Assembly (NCBI GenBank): GCA_954871525.1
Contig: OX940872.1
Coordinates: forward strand, 7,649,180 to 7,713,179
DNA length: 64,000 nucleotides
Direction: 5' to 3'
From: Parietaria judaica
Taxonomy: Eukaryota > Streptophyta > Magnoliopsida > Rosales > Urticaceae
The notes below the pieces were generated by a model. It was not told the DNA's origin, searched no databases, and worked only from the letters and a program-made list of their open reading frames with translations. Shown one piece after another: positions 9,608 through 21,988 of the stretch. How positions within the stretch are numbered: position 1 is the stretch's first letter; each line of letters starts with the position of its first letter. A program made the translations under genes and the position numbers.

Positions 9608-12600
9608 TCATGCTGACATGGGTGATAAATTTTGTAGTCTTCGCATCCCGATGTCATGAACATGTTTTCTGAAAGTTGAAGTAGGGAGCGCCTTTGTGAA
9701 GAGATCCGCCGAGTTTTCGCTGGAACGAACATACTGGATACTGATGACATTGTTCTTTTCCAGTTCTTGAGTAAACGAAAAAAACTTCGGAGGAATATGC
9801 TTTGTTCTGTCACTTTTGATAAATCCTTCCTTCATCTAAGCAACACACGCAGCATTATCTTCGTAAAATATGATGGGATCATCATTTGTTAGAAGACCAC
9901 TTGTGGTTCTGATATGCTGTGTCACGGATCTAAGCCACACGCACTCACGGCTAGCTTCATGTAGTGCGATGATCTCAGCATGGTTTGATGATGTCGCAAC
10001 GAGTGTCTGTTTCTGGGAGCGCCAAGAAATTGCAGTCCCTCCGCAGGTAAACACATATCCCGTTTGGGATCTCCCTTTATGTGGATCTGACAAGTAACCT
10101 GCATCTGCATAGCCAATCAAAACTGGTTTCGTATTGTTAGGGTAAAATAATCCTAAATCAATTGTTCCTTGAAGATAACGAAACACATGTTTGATTCCAT
10201 TCCAGTGTCTTTTAGTAGGAGTCGAACTGAATCTTGCTAATAAATTAACAGCAAAAGATATATCCGGCCGAGTACAATTAGCAAGGTACATAAGAGCTCC
10301 AATTGCACTGAAATATGGTACTTCTGGACCAAGAATCTCTTCGGATTCCTCACATGGACGGTACGGATCCTTTCGTACATCAAGGGACCTCACGACCATT
10401 GGGGTACTCAATGGATTTGATTTATCCATATTGAATCTCTTTAAGATTCTTCTCGTGTAATTTGATTGATGCACAAGTATCCCGCTTTGGAAGTGTTCAA
10501 TTTGCAAACCGAGACAATACTTCGTTTTCCCAAGGTCTTTCATTTCGAATTCTTTCTTTAAGTAAGAGATTACTTCCTGAATCTCTTCATTGGTACCAAT
10601 GATATTTAAATCATCAACATAGATAGCGATAATCACACAGCCAGATGTTGTTTTCTTGATAAAAACACAAGGGCAAAGAGGGTCGTTGGCATATCCCCTT
10701 TGTAATAAATATTCGCTTAGCCGGTTGTACCACATGCGTCCGGATTGCTTTAACCCATAAAGAGACCTTTGCAATTTGATTGAATATCTTTCTCTGGGTT
10801 TTGAACTTGATGCTTCAGGCATTTTGAATCCTTCGGGAATTCTCATGTAAATATCAGTATCAAGTGATCCGTATAAATAAGCGGTAACGACATCCATGAG
10901 GTGCATATTTAGTTTCTCATGAACAGCTAGACTGATCAAGTATCTGAATGTAATTCCATCCATGACAAGAGAATATGTTTCCTCAAAGTAAATTCCGGGC
11001 CTTTGAGAAAAACCTTGTGCAACAAGTCGAGCCTTGTATCTCACAATCTCATTTTTCTCATTTCTCTTTCGTACAAATACCCATTTGTATCCAACAGGTC
11101 TCACATCTTCACGTGTGAGCACTATAGGCCCAAAAACATTGCGTTTGTTAAGCGATTCTAATTCAACATCAATAGCCCTTTTCCATTCAGCCCAATCGCG
11201 TCTATTTTTACATTCGGTTACAGACCGTGGTTCAGGATCCCCATTATTTTCGTCCATAACATCGCATGCCAAATTGTAACAGAGTGCATCATCGATGTCC
11301 ATATCTCGGTTCCACATTATACCTGTACTGGCATAATTAACCGTGGGTCATCTTTTTTCTCTGCTCCTTTTCTTTTTCGAGGATTTTTATCTTTGGAACC
11401 GAGTGGTCTCCCACGCTTCAGGCGTGTTGTGATTTCATGGGTGACTTTATTTTCAATTTGCCCGTTTGAAATCTCTATTTGGGCAGGAGCGTTCTCAGCT
11501 GGTATATGAGATTTAGTCACTCTCTTTGTGTCTGTAAATGCACCAGGAAGTTGATTTGCTATATCTTGCAAATGCAAAATTCTTTGAACTTTTCCTTCAC
11601 AATCTTTTGTGTAAGGATCAAGATGCAATAATGTTGGTACAGACCATGTAATTTCTCTTTCCAGCTGTTTTCTTTCTCCCCCTAATGCTGGGAAATTTTC
11701 TTCATCAAAGCAGCAAAACGAGCTGTGCAAATATTCCCAGTTTGAGGTTCAAGGTATTTAACAATAGATGGGCTTTCAAAGCCTACATAAATACCAAGAC
11801 TTCTTTGTGGCCCCATCTTTGTTCTTTGGGGTGGTGCAATAGGCACATAAACAACACAACCAAAAATCCTTAGATGGGATATATTTGGTTCTTGGCCGAA
11901 TACAAGTTGCACTGGGGAGTATTTATGATATGCACTTGGTCTGATGTGAATTAATGCCGCAGCATGTAATATTGCATGACCCCATACCGAAGTAGGAAGC
12001 ATTGTTCTCATTATCAATGGTCTAGCAATAAGCTGGAGGCGCTTGATCAATGATTCAGCCAGACCATTTTGTGTGTGAACATGAGCAACAAGATGCTCGA
12101 CATCAATCCCAACTGACATACAATAATCATCGAATGCCTGGGATGTGAATTCACCGGCATTATCAAGTCTGATTTTCTTGATCGGATGATCGGGAAATTG
12201 AGCTTGCAATTTGATTATCTGAGCGAGTAATTTAGCAAATGCCATATTGCGAGTTGATAATAAACACACATGTGACCATTTGCTAGAGGCATCTATCAAT
12301 ACCATAAAGTATCGAAATGGTCCACACGGTGGGTGAATTGGCACACATATATCACCTTGAATACGCTCAAGGAACATAGGTGATTCTGTTTCAACTTTTC
12401 CCGGTGAAGGTCTTATGATTAATTTTCCAAGAGAACAAGATTTACAATGGAATATTTTTCCTTGAGGGATCTTCTGGTCCTTCAATGGATGTCCATGTGT
12501 ATTTTCAATAATTCTTCGCATCATGGTTGAACCAGGATGACCTAGGCGGTCATGCCATATGGTAAATATTGAAGGTTTGGCAACTACCATATTTGATTCA

Positions 12601-13004
12601 ATTGCACTTATATACGTAAAATGCAATCCTGTGTGGAGCATTGGTAGTTTTTCAAGTACGTATTTCTTCCCCGATTTATGCATTATAATAAACATATATT
12701 TCATGTCATTCTCAGTTGCAGACTGAGTATCAAATTCATGAGAATATATATCCTTGAAACTCAACAGGTTTCTTTTAGATCTTGGGGAGAATAACGCATT
12801 GTTTATGGTAAACATGGTGCCATTTGGTAATGTAAAATTCGCTTTACCAACTCCTTCAATCAGATCTACAGGACCTGATATTGTATCCACACTGGCTTGT
12901 GTTGATTTTATGTTTGAGAAAAACTTTTTATCCTTCAATATTGTGTGTGTCGTTCCATAGTCGAGTATACAAAATTCTCCAGCTTCACGATTAGCTTTGT
13001 CCAT
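9608..13004 (-). pseudogene. copia pol remnant (protease, integrase, reverse transcriptase, RNase H)
   Basis: Reading begins near the ATG at 13002-13004. The protease site reads DYGTTHTIL where D-S/T-G is expected, so the catalytic triplet is altered. Integrase shows the HHCC zinc site (HDRLGH ... FHCKSCSLGK) and acidic residues in GDICVP and RLDNAGEF. A frameshift near 11705-11730 separates it from the linker, and a second near 11317-11330 precedes RT. RT retains WKRAIDVELESL, VGYKWVFVRKRN, QSGRMWYNRL and YVDD. RNase H has GYADAGYLSDP and the segment after EDNAACVA. A TAG at 9836-9838 interrupts the RNase H frame, which reopens at 9835-9608 and ends shortly before the 3' LTR. This copy cannot make a complete Pol. 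Confidence 0.92.
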
Positions 13005-13175
13005 TTGAAAAACTTTAACTAAAAACAAACACAAATTTTGATAAGAAAGATAATTAATTAAACATGAGCATTAGTCTATTACACACTTTAAAATTCATGA
13101 CATATTCTAAAAAGAAAAGACAAACAAACATCGGACCATTGGGCTTCATTCCCAAAAGGAATTACATAATTCATA

Positions 13176-14243
13176 TTAGTTTCCACTAGTCGCTTGTTCA
13201 GCAAAATCGCCAACTGTGTCAATGAAATCACCATTGAAGTCGGATGCTTCGAGATGAGTGGATTCATTTTGGTCAATGAAGTTGACCTCTTTCTCTTTCC
13301 CTTTCCCCTTCATGGACTCTTGGTAGAGTTTGCATAAGTGTGGTGGGGATCGGCAAACTCTTGACCAGTGCCCTTTTGTGCCACATCTGAAACAAGTGGT
13401 TTCAAAACCTTTTGGGGAGATCATCTCTTTTCCCTTTTTAGAAGGGTCATCGTGGCTCCTCCTGTGTTGCTGTTTTTTATGATAGTAGTTAGCGGACTTA
13501 TAAGAGGGATTATAACCACCTCGTCCACGTCCGTAACTACGACCACGACCTCGGCCTCGCTCTCGACCATGAAAATAGTTCTTGGGCTCAGGCTCATCAG
13601 AGTTGATAGCGTTTGCTTCAGGAAGCGCTTTTGAGCCGGTCGGGCGAGATTGATGATTTTTCATTAGCAACTCATTATTCTTTTCTGCGATGAGGAGACA
13701 AGCAATTAGTTCAGATTAATTTTGAAAACCCCGTACACGATATTGTTGCTGTAGGGTTACATTTGATGCGTGGAAAGTAGAAAAAGTCTTTTCCAGCATT
13801 TCAGCGTCAGTTACCGTTACCCCACAAAATTTTAAGTGGGTCACGATTCTGAACATTCCAGAATTATAGTCTCCGACTTTCTTGTAGTCTTGGAACCTTA
13901 AAGCGGTCCATTCATCGCGAAAAATGGGGAGCATTACGTCCCTTTGGTGATCGTATCTTTCTTTGAGATTTTTCCACAGCTCACTTGGATCTTTCACAGT
14001 GAGATATTCATTTTTGAGGCTTTCGTCAAGGTGTCGACGGAGGAAGATTAAAGATCTCGCCTTGTCCGTCCTTGACGATTCGTTTACCTCCTTGAGTGTC
14101 TCAAGAAGATTCATTGATTCCAAGTGCATCTCAATATCCACTGTCCAAGGCATGTAATTATTGCCAGTGATATCAAGAGGGCTGAATTCAAGCTTCACAA
14201 GATTTGACATAGTGGTAACTAACATGAAAATAAAATAATTCAT
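13176..14243 (-). pseudogene. copia gag remnant with in-frame stop
   Basis: The 14243-13716 segment encodes the capsid-like N-terminal part (LEFSPLDITGNNYMPW, ESMNLLETL, LWKNLKERYDHQ, DYKKVGDYNSGMFRI), matching the plant copia UBN2/gag domain. A TAA at 13716-13718 falls just after RVRGFQN. The same frame then continues to 13176 with a basic RG-rich stretch and a zinc knuckle CFRCGTKGHWSRVC. A spacer of about 170 nt with several stops separates gag from the start of pol. One nonsense change plus that spacer makes the gag-pol fusion unreadable. Confidence 0.88.
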
Positions 14244-14698
14244 TAGATTTAATTCAAAATATAAAAGTCTACAAATATTGTAAATAATAAAGCAAGATAC
14301 ATGAATATAACCATCTTAAAGGAAAAATAAAATTCCTCCGGTGTAATATGAAAAATGAAAATACTAACATTAAATACAAGGATCATTATGGCTATAAAAA
14401 CTAACATTAGTCTAGTCATTTTTTGGCTAAAACTTGGAGAGAAAATATGAGGTAGAATAAGAGATGTGAATTTTGTATGGTTTGATAAACTTGTATTTAT
14501 AGTGTAAAAACTAGCCGTTTATAGCCGTTATATAGCCGTTGGAAATACACTAACATAATGTAATTAAATGCTATAATTAGGTTATTGATGATATGTCATA
14601 AAATGAGATGTAAAAATAGTCAAACATTATACATATATAATATTAATCATAAGCATATTGAAAATGAAGTAGTTAAAACTAATCTCAATAATATCATT

Positions 14699-14982
14699 TT
14701 ACTATAAGGTGGCAGAGCCTCCTGTATATAATAATTTGATATTACTTGAAGATAATTTTTTTTTTAAGATGTAAATCACATCATTTTATTATAAGGTGGC
14801 ATAGCCTTCCATTGTATAATAATATGATGTTATACATAAGAAAGTTAAATATTGTAAATCATATTACCATAAGGTGGCAAAGCCTCCTGTGTATGGTAAG
14901 ATGATGTTATTCATAAAAATAATTAATTATCATAGATCTCATCACATTACTATAAGGTGGCAGAGCCTCCTGTATATAGTAA
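14699..14982 (-). repeat. Four tandem hairpin units in the copia 5' leader
   Basis: Four 36-37 nt units recur at 14699-14734, 14786-14822, 14864-14899 and 14947-14982, spaced 78-87 nt. Each has 8-nt outer arms and an inner GGTGGC / GCCTCC near-match around a 3-nt loop. Outer arms are TTACTATA/TATAATAA, TTATTATA/TATAATAA, TTACCATA/TATGGTAA and TTACTATA/TATAGTAA. Two paired positions change together between units, and the single mismatch in the first unit is a G-U wobble in the element's RNA sense. They lie between the primer-binding site and gag. Confidence 0.85.
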
Positions 14983-15064
14983 TATGATGTTATACAACGA
15001 TAATAATAATAATAAAATTTTCAGTCCACAGTTTAATATACCGTGTTCTGAGCTTACCGTAGAG

Positions 15065-15081
15065 TGATCGTGCTGATAACG
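15065..15081 (-). other. Candidate copia primer-binding site
   Basis: The plus strand reads ATCGTGCTGATAAC immediately before the LTR, so the element RNA carries GTTATCAGCACGAT next to the 5' LTR. It does not match the usual plant initiator-Met PBS (TGGTATCAGAGC). It closely matches, from memory, the anticodon arm of plant tRNA-Ile(AAU), CGTGCTAATAAC, with one difference. This would imply an internally cleaved tRNA primer, as in Drosophila copia. That is inference. Confidence 0.5.
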
Positions 15082-15322
15082 TGTTATAAATTCACTAACT
15101 TTGCACCTTGATTGTAAGTGGTAAGAAATTTGGTGAGTGGTGTGTTTTATGGAAAAGATGATGGAGAGAAGTAAGATGTGAGTGAGATAAATGTAAGTGT
15201 AGAAATGTGAGAGGTGAATTTTATTCATCCACTTAGAGTGGTATTTATAGAAAATTTGGAGCATACAATTGTTGACTAATATAATGTGAAAATAAATGAG
15301 CATTTTACATTTATTCATAATA
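15082..15322 (-). repeat. 5' LTR of the copia element
   Basis: The 241-bp repeat matches 9238-9478 with about four differences, at the TATAAGAAAT/TATAGAAAAT site, at GCATTTCAC/GCATTTTAC and at the terminal ACA/ATA. It runs directly into a TA repeat at 15321-15333 that belongs to the AMK5 upstream region. Confidence 0.93.
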
Positions 15323-15338
15323 TATATATATATAAAAA
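15321..15338 (+). promoter_or_regulatory. Possible AMK5 TATA region at the LTR/host junction
   Basis: TATATATATATATAAAAAAA lies about 135 bp upstream of the AMK5 ATG, exactly where the copia 5' LTR ends. Position and composition fit a TATA box, but simple TA repeats are common here. A CT-rich 5' leader follows at 15418-15435. Confidence 0.35.
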
Positions 15339-15471
15339 AAACATAATACAAAAATATAAGTGGTGACCGTTAATCAGTTAGTGTCAGCCACTAAACCTTA
15401 AAACTCTCGTCTTCCCATCTCTCTCTCTCCTCTGTTCTGCTCAGAGTCAGAGAGCTCAGAAGAGCTCAGCA

Positions 15472-18400
15472 ATGGCGTCCACGTCATCACTCCCTCGTCT
15501 TCAGTCCCCCAAAGTCTCCTCAGCTCGCTCTCTCTCTCCTCTCTCCTCACTCTCATCCTCTTCGCCATTTGCTTCTCTCTCCTCTCGACGATCTCACAAG
15601 CCCTTCTCTCTGACTCTCCGCCATAACAATGGCGTTCTCAAAGCTACCATTAAACCCAAGGTAAGCTCGTAAACGCCACCATTTCATGAGTCTTTGTAGA
15701 TTCCTCGGTTTGAGTTTCTGCCTCGGTGGGTTGCAGGGCTTGCAGGTGAAGTGTTCGGCGAAAGGCGAGCCGCTGAAGGTGATGATATCAGGAGCTCCGG
15801 CGTCGGGGAAAGGAACGCAATGCGAGCTGATTGTTCAGAAGGTGATTAATCTTGTTTAAATCGAACACAAAATAGCAACGAGCGAAAAGATCTTCCGACA
15901 CGAGAATTTCACGTGGAAACCCAATTTAGGAAGAAATTTGAATATGATCGAAAAGTGTTATAAAGGAGGAGAGGAAGTGTACGAAAAGATATGACATCTA
16001 GGTTTTAAGTAACCTCAAAACGCAAATTACATAAAGCCCATACCCCGAGAGGTCTAACCGATCAAGTCCACCGGTCCGATCCTAACACTTCCACCAAAGA
16101 GCACCCAAAATATCCAATAGAATACGTAAGACCAGAAGCTAGAAACGGGCCGGTAAAAAATAAACCGGGCTCAGGTCACAAACTCTAATGCTAATCAATA
16201 TCATAAGTAATGCATTATCTCACATGTATAAGATTCTAAGGACAGAACAATTCACCAAAAGCCAATGTATAAAATCGTACACGACATTGAAGACCCAGGA
16301 TATGAATTGCAACGGGGCTAAATTCCGAAGAGGCTGAATAAATGTAATTAAGAATTTTTATAACATTTACGGGTAAAATTGAAAAAAAGGGTTTTAACTT
16401 CTCATATATGCCTATGTATTGGTGAAGGTAAGTTCTACTATGAAACTATCTAAGTGGTGATAGTTGAGTACTCTCTGTTGGCTCTTCAGTATGGATTGGT
16501 GCATATATCGACCGGAGATCTCCTCCGAGCCGAGGTCTCCGCCGGAACAGAAATCGGGAAGCAAGCAAAAGAGTACATGAACTCAGGTCGTCTCGTTCCT
16601 GATGAAATCGTCACAGCGGTAACACATTGATTTTGAACCGAATTCTGCACATTTTTGTGTCGTTTCTGAACTTGAATCTTGACTCAAGTATCTTTGATTA
16701 CATGTCTTAATAGATGGTGAAAGCGAGACTTTCATGCAGCGACGCCGAACAGAGAGGATGGCTTCTCGATGGGTATCCGAGGAGTGCGAGTCAAGCGGAG
16801 AGTCTGGAGAAAATGAATATCCGACCCGACATTTATGTCGCTTTAGACGTATGTTGGATGAAAAATATGTGAAATTCTTTGTGTGATCTTTGATGCATGT
16901 AAGTATAATTGAGTTTGAATATTCAGGTTCCTGATGAAACTCTGATCGACAGATGCATCGGGAGGAGGCTGGACCCCGTGACAGGAAAGATCTATCATAT
17001 CAAGAATTTCCCTCCGGAGAATGATGAGATTCGGGAGAGACTTATCACTCGTCCCGATGACACTGAAGAGAAGGTTCAATCACAAAACCATCTCTTGAGC
17101 TTTGCCAATAAATTCGGTTTTTTGGTTATGTCATACGAACTTGTCACATCATCATAATTGGCAACTGCGACAACACGTCAAAGTCAAGGGGCATAACTGA
17201 TAATTACCCATGGAATTAATCTTATGTAAGATACTAACAAATTATCACTTGAAATTGAGTTATTAAAACAAACGGATTTTCTTTTAATTTCTAAGTATGG
17301 TTTCGGATACTGATATCACAGTTTCGGCTCAGGTAAGCTCGCGTCTTGATATATTCAAGCAGAATGTGGAAGCAATCTTATCAACTTACTCAAACATACT
17401 GAAGAAGGTATTATAAGCTTAAGAACACGCATCAATACTCTTTCTCGTTTTATATTCTATAAATTTGTGATAGTAACTTACCTGATTCAACGTCATTTCC
17501 CGGAAGCACAGATAGACGGTAACCGTTCAAAGACGGAGGTGTTTGCAGACATAGAATTGCTGCTGTCTGAAACTCAGAGCAACAAACAAAAAGCAGGAAA
17601 AATAGGTTAGCTTTTCATGAGCTTTGCATCAACATACTGAACCGAACTTGTCTACTTAATAGGTTAGGACTCTCTAGTTTTGGAATATTTTAAAATTGAT
17701 TATCCTTATAATGAGTAGTTAATCTTGTAACTAATGGAGACCGGAATCTAATTTCACTTTTGGAATTTTCCTCTTCCGGTGTTTAAGAAATAAATATCCG
17801 TTTTTTCGTTTTTAGTTTTAGTTTTTATTTTTAATTTATTTATAAAAGCGGCAATTCAATCTGGACCGTCTGACTTACTTGGAACTCAGAAAGGGAACCG
17901 GAATTACCGGTTTCTCTCATATATAAGTATTGAATAACAATTGGACACGGAGAGAGCCTTCTGATATCGTGATTGTTTTAAGGGTGTTAAATTTAGTGTT
18001 CTAAGACAAATTTTTTTCTTTCCTTATATACATTTTTCAACCTTTTGTTTTCTATCCAGAGAAAACAACACTTGGAAGTGGCGGCGAACTGAATCGGTCG
18101 TCTACGAATCAGGTTGACGGTCAAAATAGTGTTGTTTTTTTGTTGTTCAATAGAATCGGTATCTATGAAAGTTGTGATGATTTTCCGTAGTATCACTCTT
18201 CTTAATTTTATATAGTTTGTTACAGGACAAATGGAGGGGAATTCCTACCAGACTCAACAACATTCCTCATTCAAGAGAAATCAGGACATATTTCTACAGT
18301 GACGTTTTACGAGCTACACAGAATGCTATAATCGATGGAAAAACCCGAATAAAGGTGTCTTATTGGAGTTTCCTCTCACCAATGCCTTGGATAATATTCG

Positions 18401-20602
18401 ATAATACTCACTCAATTACTTTCCTCAATGCAAATAAGCCAACAAAAATCTGAAATCTCCATTGACAGGTGGAGATCAATATACCCGAGCTGAACCCCGA
18501 GATGGTAAGCGAGTTCGTTACCTTCGTCTGCCAATTTTTTTCTTAAAGTTGACCATATCATATGGTCAACAGGATGTTTATCGAATAGGTACCTTGGTGG
18601 AACTTGTTCGGGTTTTAGCCCTTTCGTATGCAGACGATGGAAAACGTGTTAAGGTAATCGATTCATCTTTCTTCTGATACAATCATAGGCTAATTAGTAA
18701 CACACTCATGAATTTTTTTTTTTTTTTTTTTTTTATCGTTTTAAGGTTTGTGTCCAAGGATCTATGGGCGAAGGCGCTTTGGCAGGAATGCCATTGCAGC
18801 TCGCCGGAACTCGGAAGATATTGGAGTACATGGACTGGGGCGATTATGATGCAATGGGGACCTTCATTAACATTGGATCCATAGGTACATGAAGACATTG
18901 AAAGAGCTTATCGATAGGAAACACAAGATTCTTTGACGAGCTAATGAGCGGATAACTCAAAAAAATTATAATGTTCAGGTGCCTCAGAAGTTGATGATGA
19001 AGATGACTTGTTCATTCTCGTGGCTCCTCAAAACGCCGTCGGAAATTGTATCATTGATGTAAGTTCCATGGATGATCAACATTTTCATTTATGTTTTTGA
19101 ATCTCACCTTTTTAACTTCCGGTTGGTGAACCGGGTTTGGCTCAGTTTTTTACTGAGCGAAATATTAGATTATGACTAATGTTCGGATTTTAGAATATAT
19201 TAACCAGTTAAATTCGATTTCAGTTCAGAATCGAATCAGTTTTGTGTTACAAACACATCGCGATGTGGAGAGTTCCCACCCTTCAATTCAGTTTTAAATT
19301 TATAATTTTTAACTGAAATGAGTTCCATTATCGATTAACTATTCTTTTACAAGGGTTAGATAAACCAGTTAAACTGGGTAATAACGTGTCCTGATAATAT
19401 ATATCTTCAGAACAACATGGTAATAATAATTTCATAATTATAACATGACTATATCAAGAAACAACCCCATTAAACACTGATCAAAGTAACAAACATTATA
19501 TTATATATTATTATATATAGGCCTTATATATATCATATAAAAAAAAGACCCCTAAGAATCTGATTCCTCATAATGAATTAACCGACTTTCCTTATATACG
19601 TAAGAGATAACCAATCCGCTTTACAAATCGGTTTTGGTTAACTAAATATAACGATATTTCCGGTTATTTTTATCGAAGTTAGACTATTTGTTTATATCAG
19701 TCTTCTAATATATTAAACAGGATCTTAAAGCCATGACTGATGCTGCTGGGGCTCGACCAGTTGTTCTCATTAATCCGAAACTTAAGGTTTGTTCCATTTA
19801 TAGATTCATCTGTGTTATCTGTTTCGAGTTTCACATTTTTATTACAAGAAGCGTATCTCCATTTCATTGTTTGCGAGGCTGATGTATTGAATTTTTCGGT
19901 ACTTTAGGATTTACCCGGTTCAAGCGGAATCATGCAAGTAAGTATACTATACGAAGACTAAATTTAAATTAAACGAAAGAGGAAACGGTCCGATTTGTTG
20001 ATTTTTTTTTTATTTTTTTTTTAAGACGATGGGACGCGATAAGAGATTGGCTTACGCTGCGTCGTTCGACAACTGCTATTTCTTCCGGCTTCTTTATTTT
20101 GCAGGGACTCAATATCCGATTATGGGTGCAATCAGGTCAGTCTTGTTACTAATAATCTTTTGTGGAGTTACACTACGTGTAAATCCTAATTATTGTTTCT
20201 AATCTTGTATTTAGGATGACTTACCCTTCTCAATACGAATTGTACAAACGGGTGGACGAGTCTTTCAAAAAGGAGAAGTATGTTTCATTAGCTACTTTTC
20301 CTCAGAGGCCGAGTATCGATGAGATCAACGACGCTTTCGACGGAAAACCAAGGTGAATCACAATTCATATGTTCAAAACTTACGTTATATGAACCCGGGC
20401 TGTTCACTGACAGGAACACTTCGTTTGAATGTTTATATCTGCAGAAATCAGTCGAAAAAAGATGCCGGATTTTGGTATAAGAACCTTTTTCTATTTATTT
20501 TCTTTATTACTCACTCATGCCCTATATCCAGGTGCTGATCTAACTACCTCCTTTAATTTTTCTTTTTCCTGCAGGGGATTCTTGAATGCGATCTTTCAGT
20601 AG
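15472..20602 (+). CDS. AMK5: Adenylate kinase 5, chloroplastic (19 exons)
   Basis: Exons I place: 15472-15660, 15737-15841, 16490-16618, 16714-16848, 16927-17073, 17333-17407, 17512-17605, 18060-18112, 18226-18354, 18469-18504, 18573-18653, 18746-18884, 18979-19058, 19721-19786, 19908-19937, 20026-20135, 20215-20352, 20445-20474 and 20575-20602. All have GT..AG borders and the frame is consistent, giving 597 residues. Residues 1-60 are Ser/Arg-rich, a plastid transit peptide. The adenylate kinase domain has the P-loop [10 protein letters not shown] at about residue 82, then [17 protein letters not shown] and GRRLDPVTG. The second half is the DUF1995 domain ([69 protein letters not shown]) and ends [17 protein letters not shown]. 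This two-domain layout is that of Arabidopsis AMK5, which interconverts adenine nucleotides in plastids. The gene looks intact. The copia element lies in its proximal promoter. Confidence 0.95.
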
Positions 20603-21448
20603 CGACGAGGAACGTGTTTTATTACGATCGGTGTCACAGCTAGTTTTATGTTTTTATTTTCCAAAAGGTTGCACAAAAGGCTAAGCTTCTTCTTGAGTCC
20701 CTGTCAAGATTTATCAGTAAAACTTCCAGTTTTGCTTCATTTTTATATGCAAATTTGTTTGTGCTCATAATAAAATATATTTATTTTCTATTTATTATTA
20801 TGCATATACACATGTCATATTGTTTGTGCTTATATTATCCTCTCAACATACTCTTCAATGTAATTTGGTAAATAATCTTACAAGCAGACAAGTATTTTTA
20901 TCTTCAACCTTTCTTTTTGTTGCATTTGTGTAAAAGCAAGAGGAATTGCCAGTTTTGCTCGATGAACTTTTCACGTTGGTGCGTTTTTTGTTCGTTGAAT
21001 TTTAATTTTTGCTGGTAATGTGTTGTGCACAAGTTAATATTTTTTTTCGTTATTTTGTAACGAGTGATGATCAACGGGCTACATTTGAAAAATATAAAGG
21101 GTATTGATGCAACAAAAATAAACAAAAAAATAAAATAAAGTTGAAGACATTTATGCCAATTAATAAAAAACTTAACAACCACTTATCAAATCATTTATTG
21201 TCAGTCTGTCTAGTGACTGTCACATGACCTACAAAGGCAAGTGCTGATCCATTAGGAAGTGGAATTTGTAGCCCAAATAGTTTTGGGAACATATTTTAAT
21301 TTTTATTTAATTAAAATTTAATCAAAGAACATGTTTGGCATTGGCATAAAAGAAAAGAAAAAGTAAAAAAAAAAAAAAAATTATTTAAGAAGCAAGAATA
21401 AAAATATTGAAATTTAATCAAAGGACATGTATATACATATAAATAAAG
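20603..21448. other. AMK5 3' flank and AT-rich intergenic DNA
   Basis: AMK5 3' untranslated sequence is expected in the first few hundred bases; AATAAAATATATTT near 20769 could be a polyadenylation signal. I see no gene. Confidence 0.4.
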
Positions 21449-21988
21449 AGTTAATCCCGACAAAAGTACTAATACTTTCAAATAATAGACCAATAAGTTC
21501 TAATTTTTTTTTTGTCCGGAAAAAGTTTCAATTCTTTTGTTTTGTATCCCTATAGGTACCTCCGTCAAAATTTTTGTCCTCCAACATTACTCACGCCACG
21601 CCAAAGTTTTGGTTTTGTATTCCAATACTTTTTTTACCCGAATAAAGTTCTAATTCTCTTGTTTTGTCTCCTCATATCACTTTCGTGAAAATTCAAAACA
21701 ATGGATTATCCCGTTTTCGGCGTTGAATTAAAAAGTAATTTTGCTCCCTTTTAAGTACATATCCACGATTATTTTTAATCGTGCAACTTTTCGATGGCTA
21801 ATTTACTCCGAAAATGTGGATAAAATTTATGTAACGGTGGCATGATTAACAGTGGAGGACGATTTTTTTTACGGACGTACCAATAGGGACACAAAACTAA
21901 AGAATTGGAACTTTATCCGGGCAATAAAAAAAATTGGAATTTATTGGTCTATTTTTTGAAAATATTAGTACTTTTGCCGAGATTACCC
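21449..21988. mobile_element. Non-autonomous MULE (MITE-like)
   Basis: Left end AGTTAATCCCGACAAAAGTA and the reverse complement of the right end GGGTAATCTCGGCAAAAGTA start inverted repeats that continue through AATAGACCAATAAGTTC and GTCCGGAAAAAGTTTC for over 100 bp. Only weak similarity remains between the 9-bp flanks (TAAATAAAG and TATACAATA), so it is old. No coding sequence is visible. The terminal pattern resembles the other MULEs of this window. Confidence 0.65.

Larger units (their letters stand above)
9238..15322 (-). mobile_element. Ty1/copia LTR retrotransposon, reverse orientation, coding region broken
   Basis: Two 241-bp LTRs (9238-9478 and 15082-15322), each TGTTATAAA..., bracket a gag-pol region read from the minus strand. 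Flanking TATAT at 9233-9237 and 15323-15327 fits a 5-bp target duplication, though the site is a TA run. Domain order on the minus strand is gag, protease, integrase, RT, RNase H, which defines copia. The LTRs differ at about four positions by eye, so insertion is recent. The ORFs nevertheless carry two in-frame stops and at least two frameshifts. The 5' LTR end sits about 150 bp upstream of the AMK5 ATG. Confidence 0.95.

Noticed and set aside
9208..9813. Minus-strand ORF of 201 codons over the copia 3' LTR
   Set aside because: It runs out of frame from RNase H through the LTR and carries no conserved motif.
14699..14982. Regularly spaced repeats resembling a small CRISPR-like array
   Set aside because: The DNA is a plant genome, spacers are also similar to each other, and the repeats are hairpins in a retrotransposon leader.
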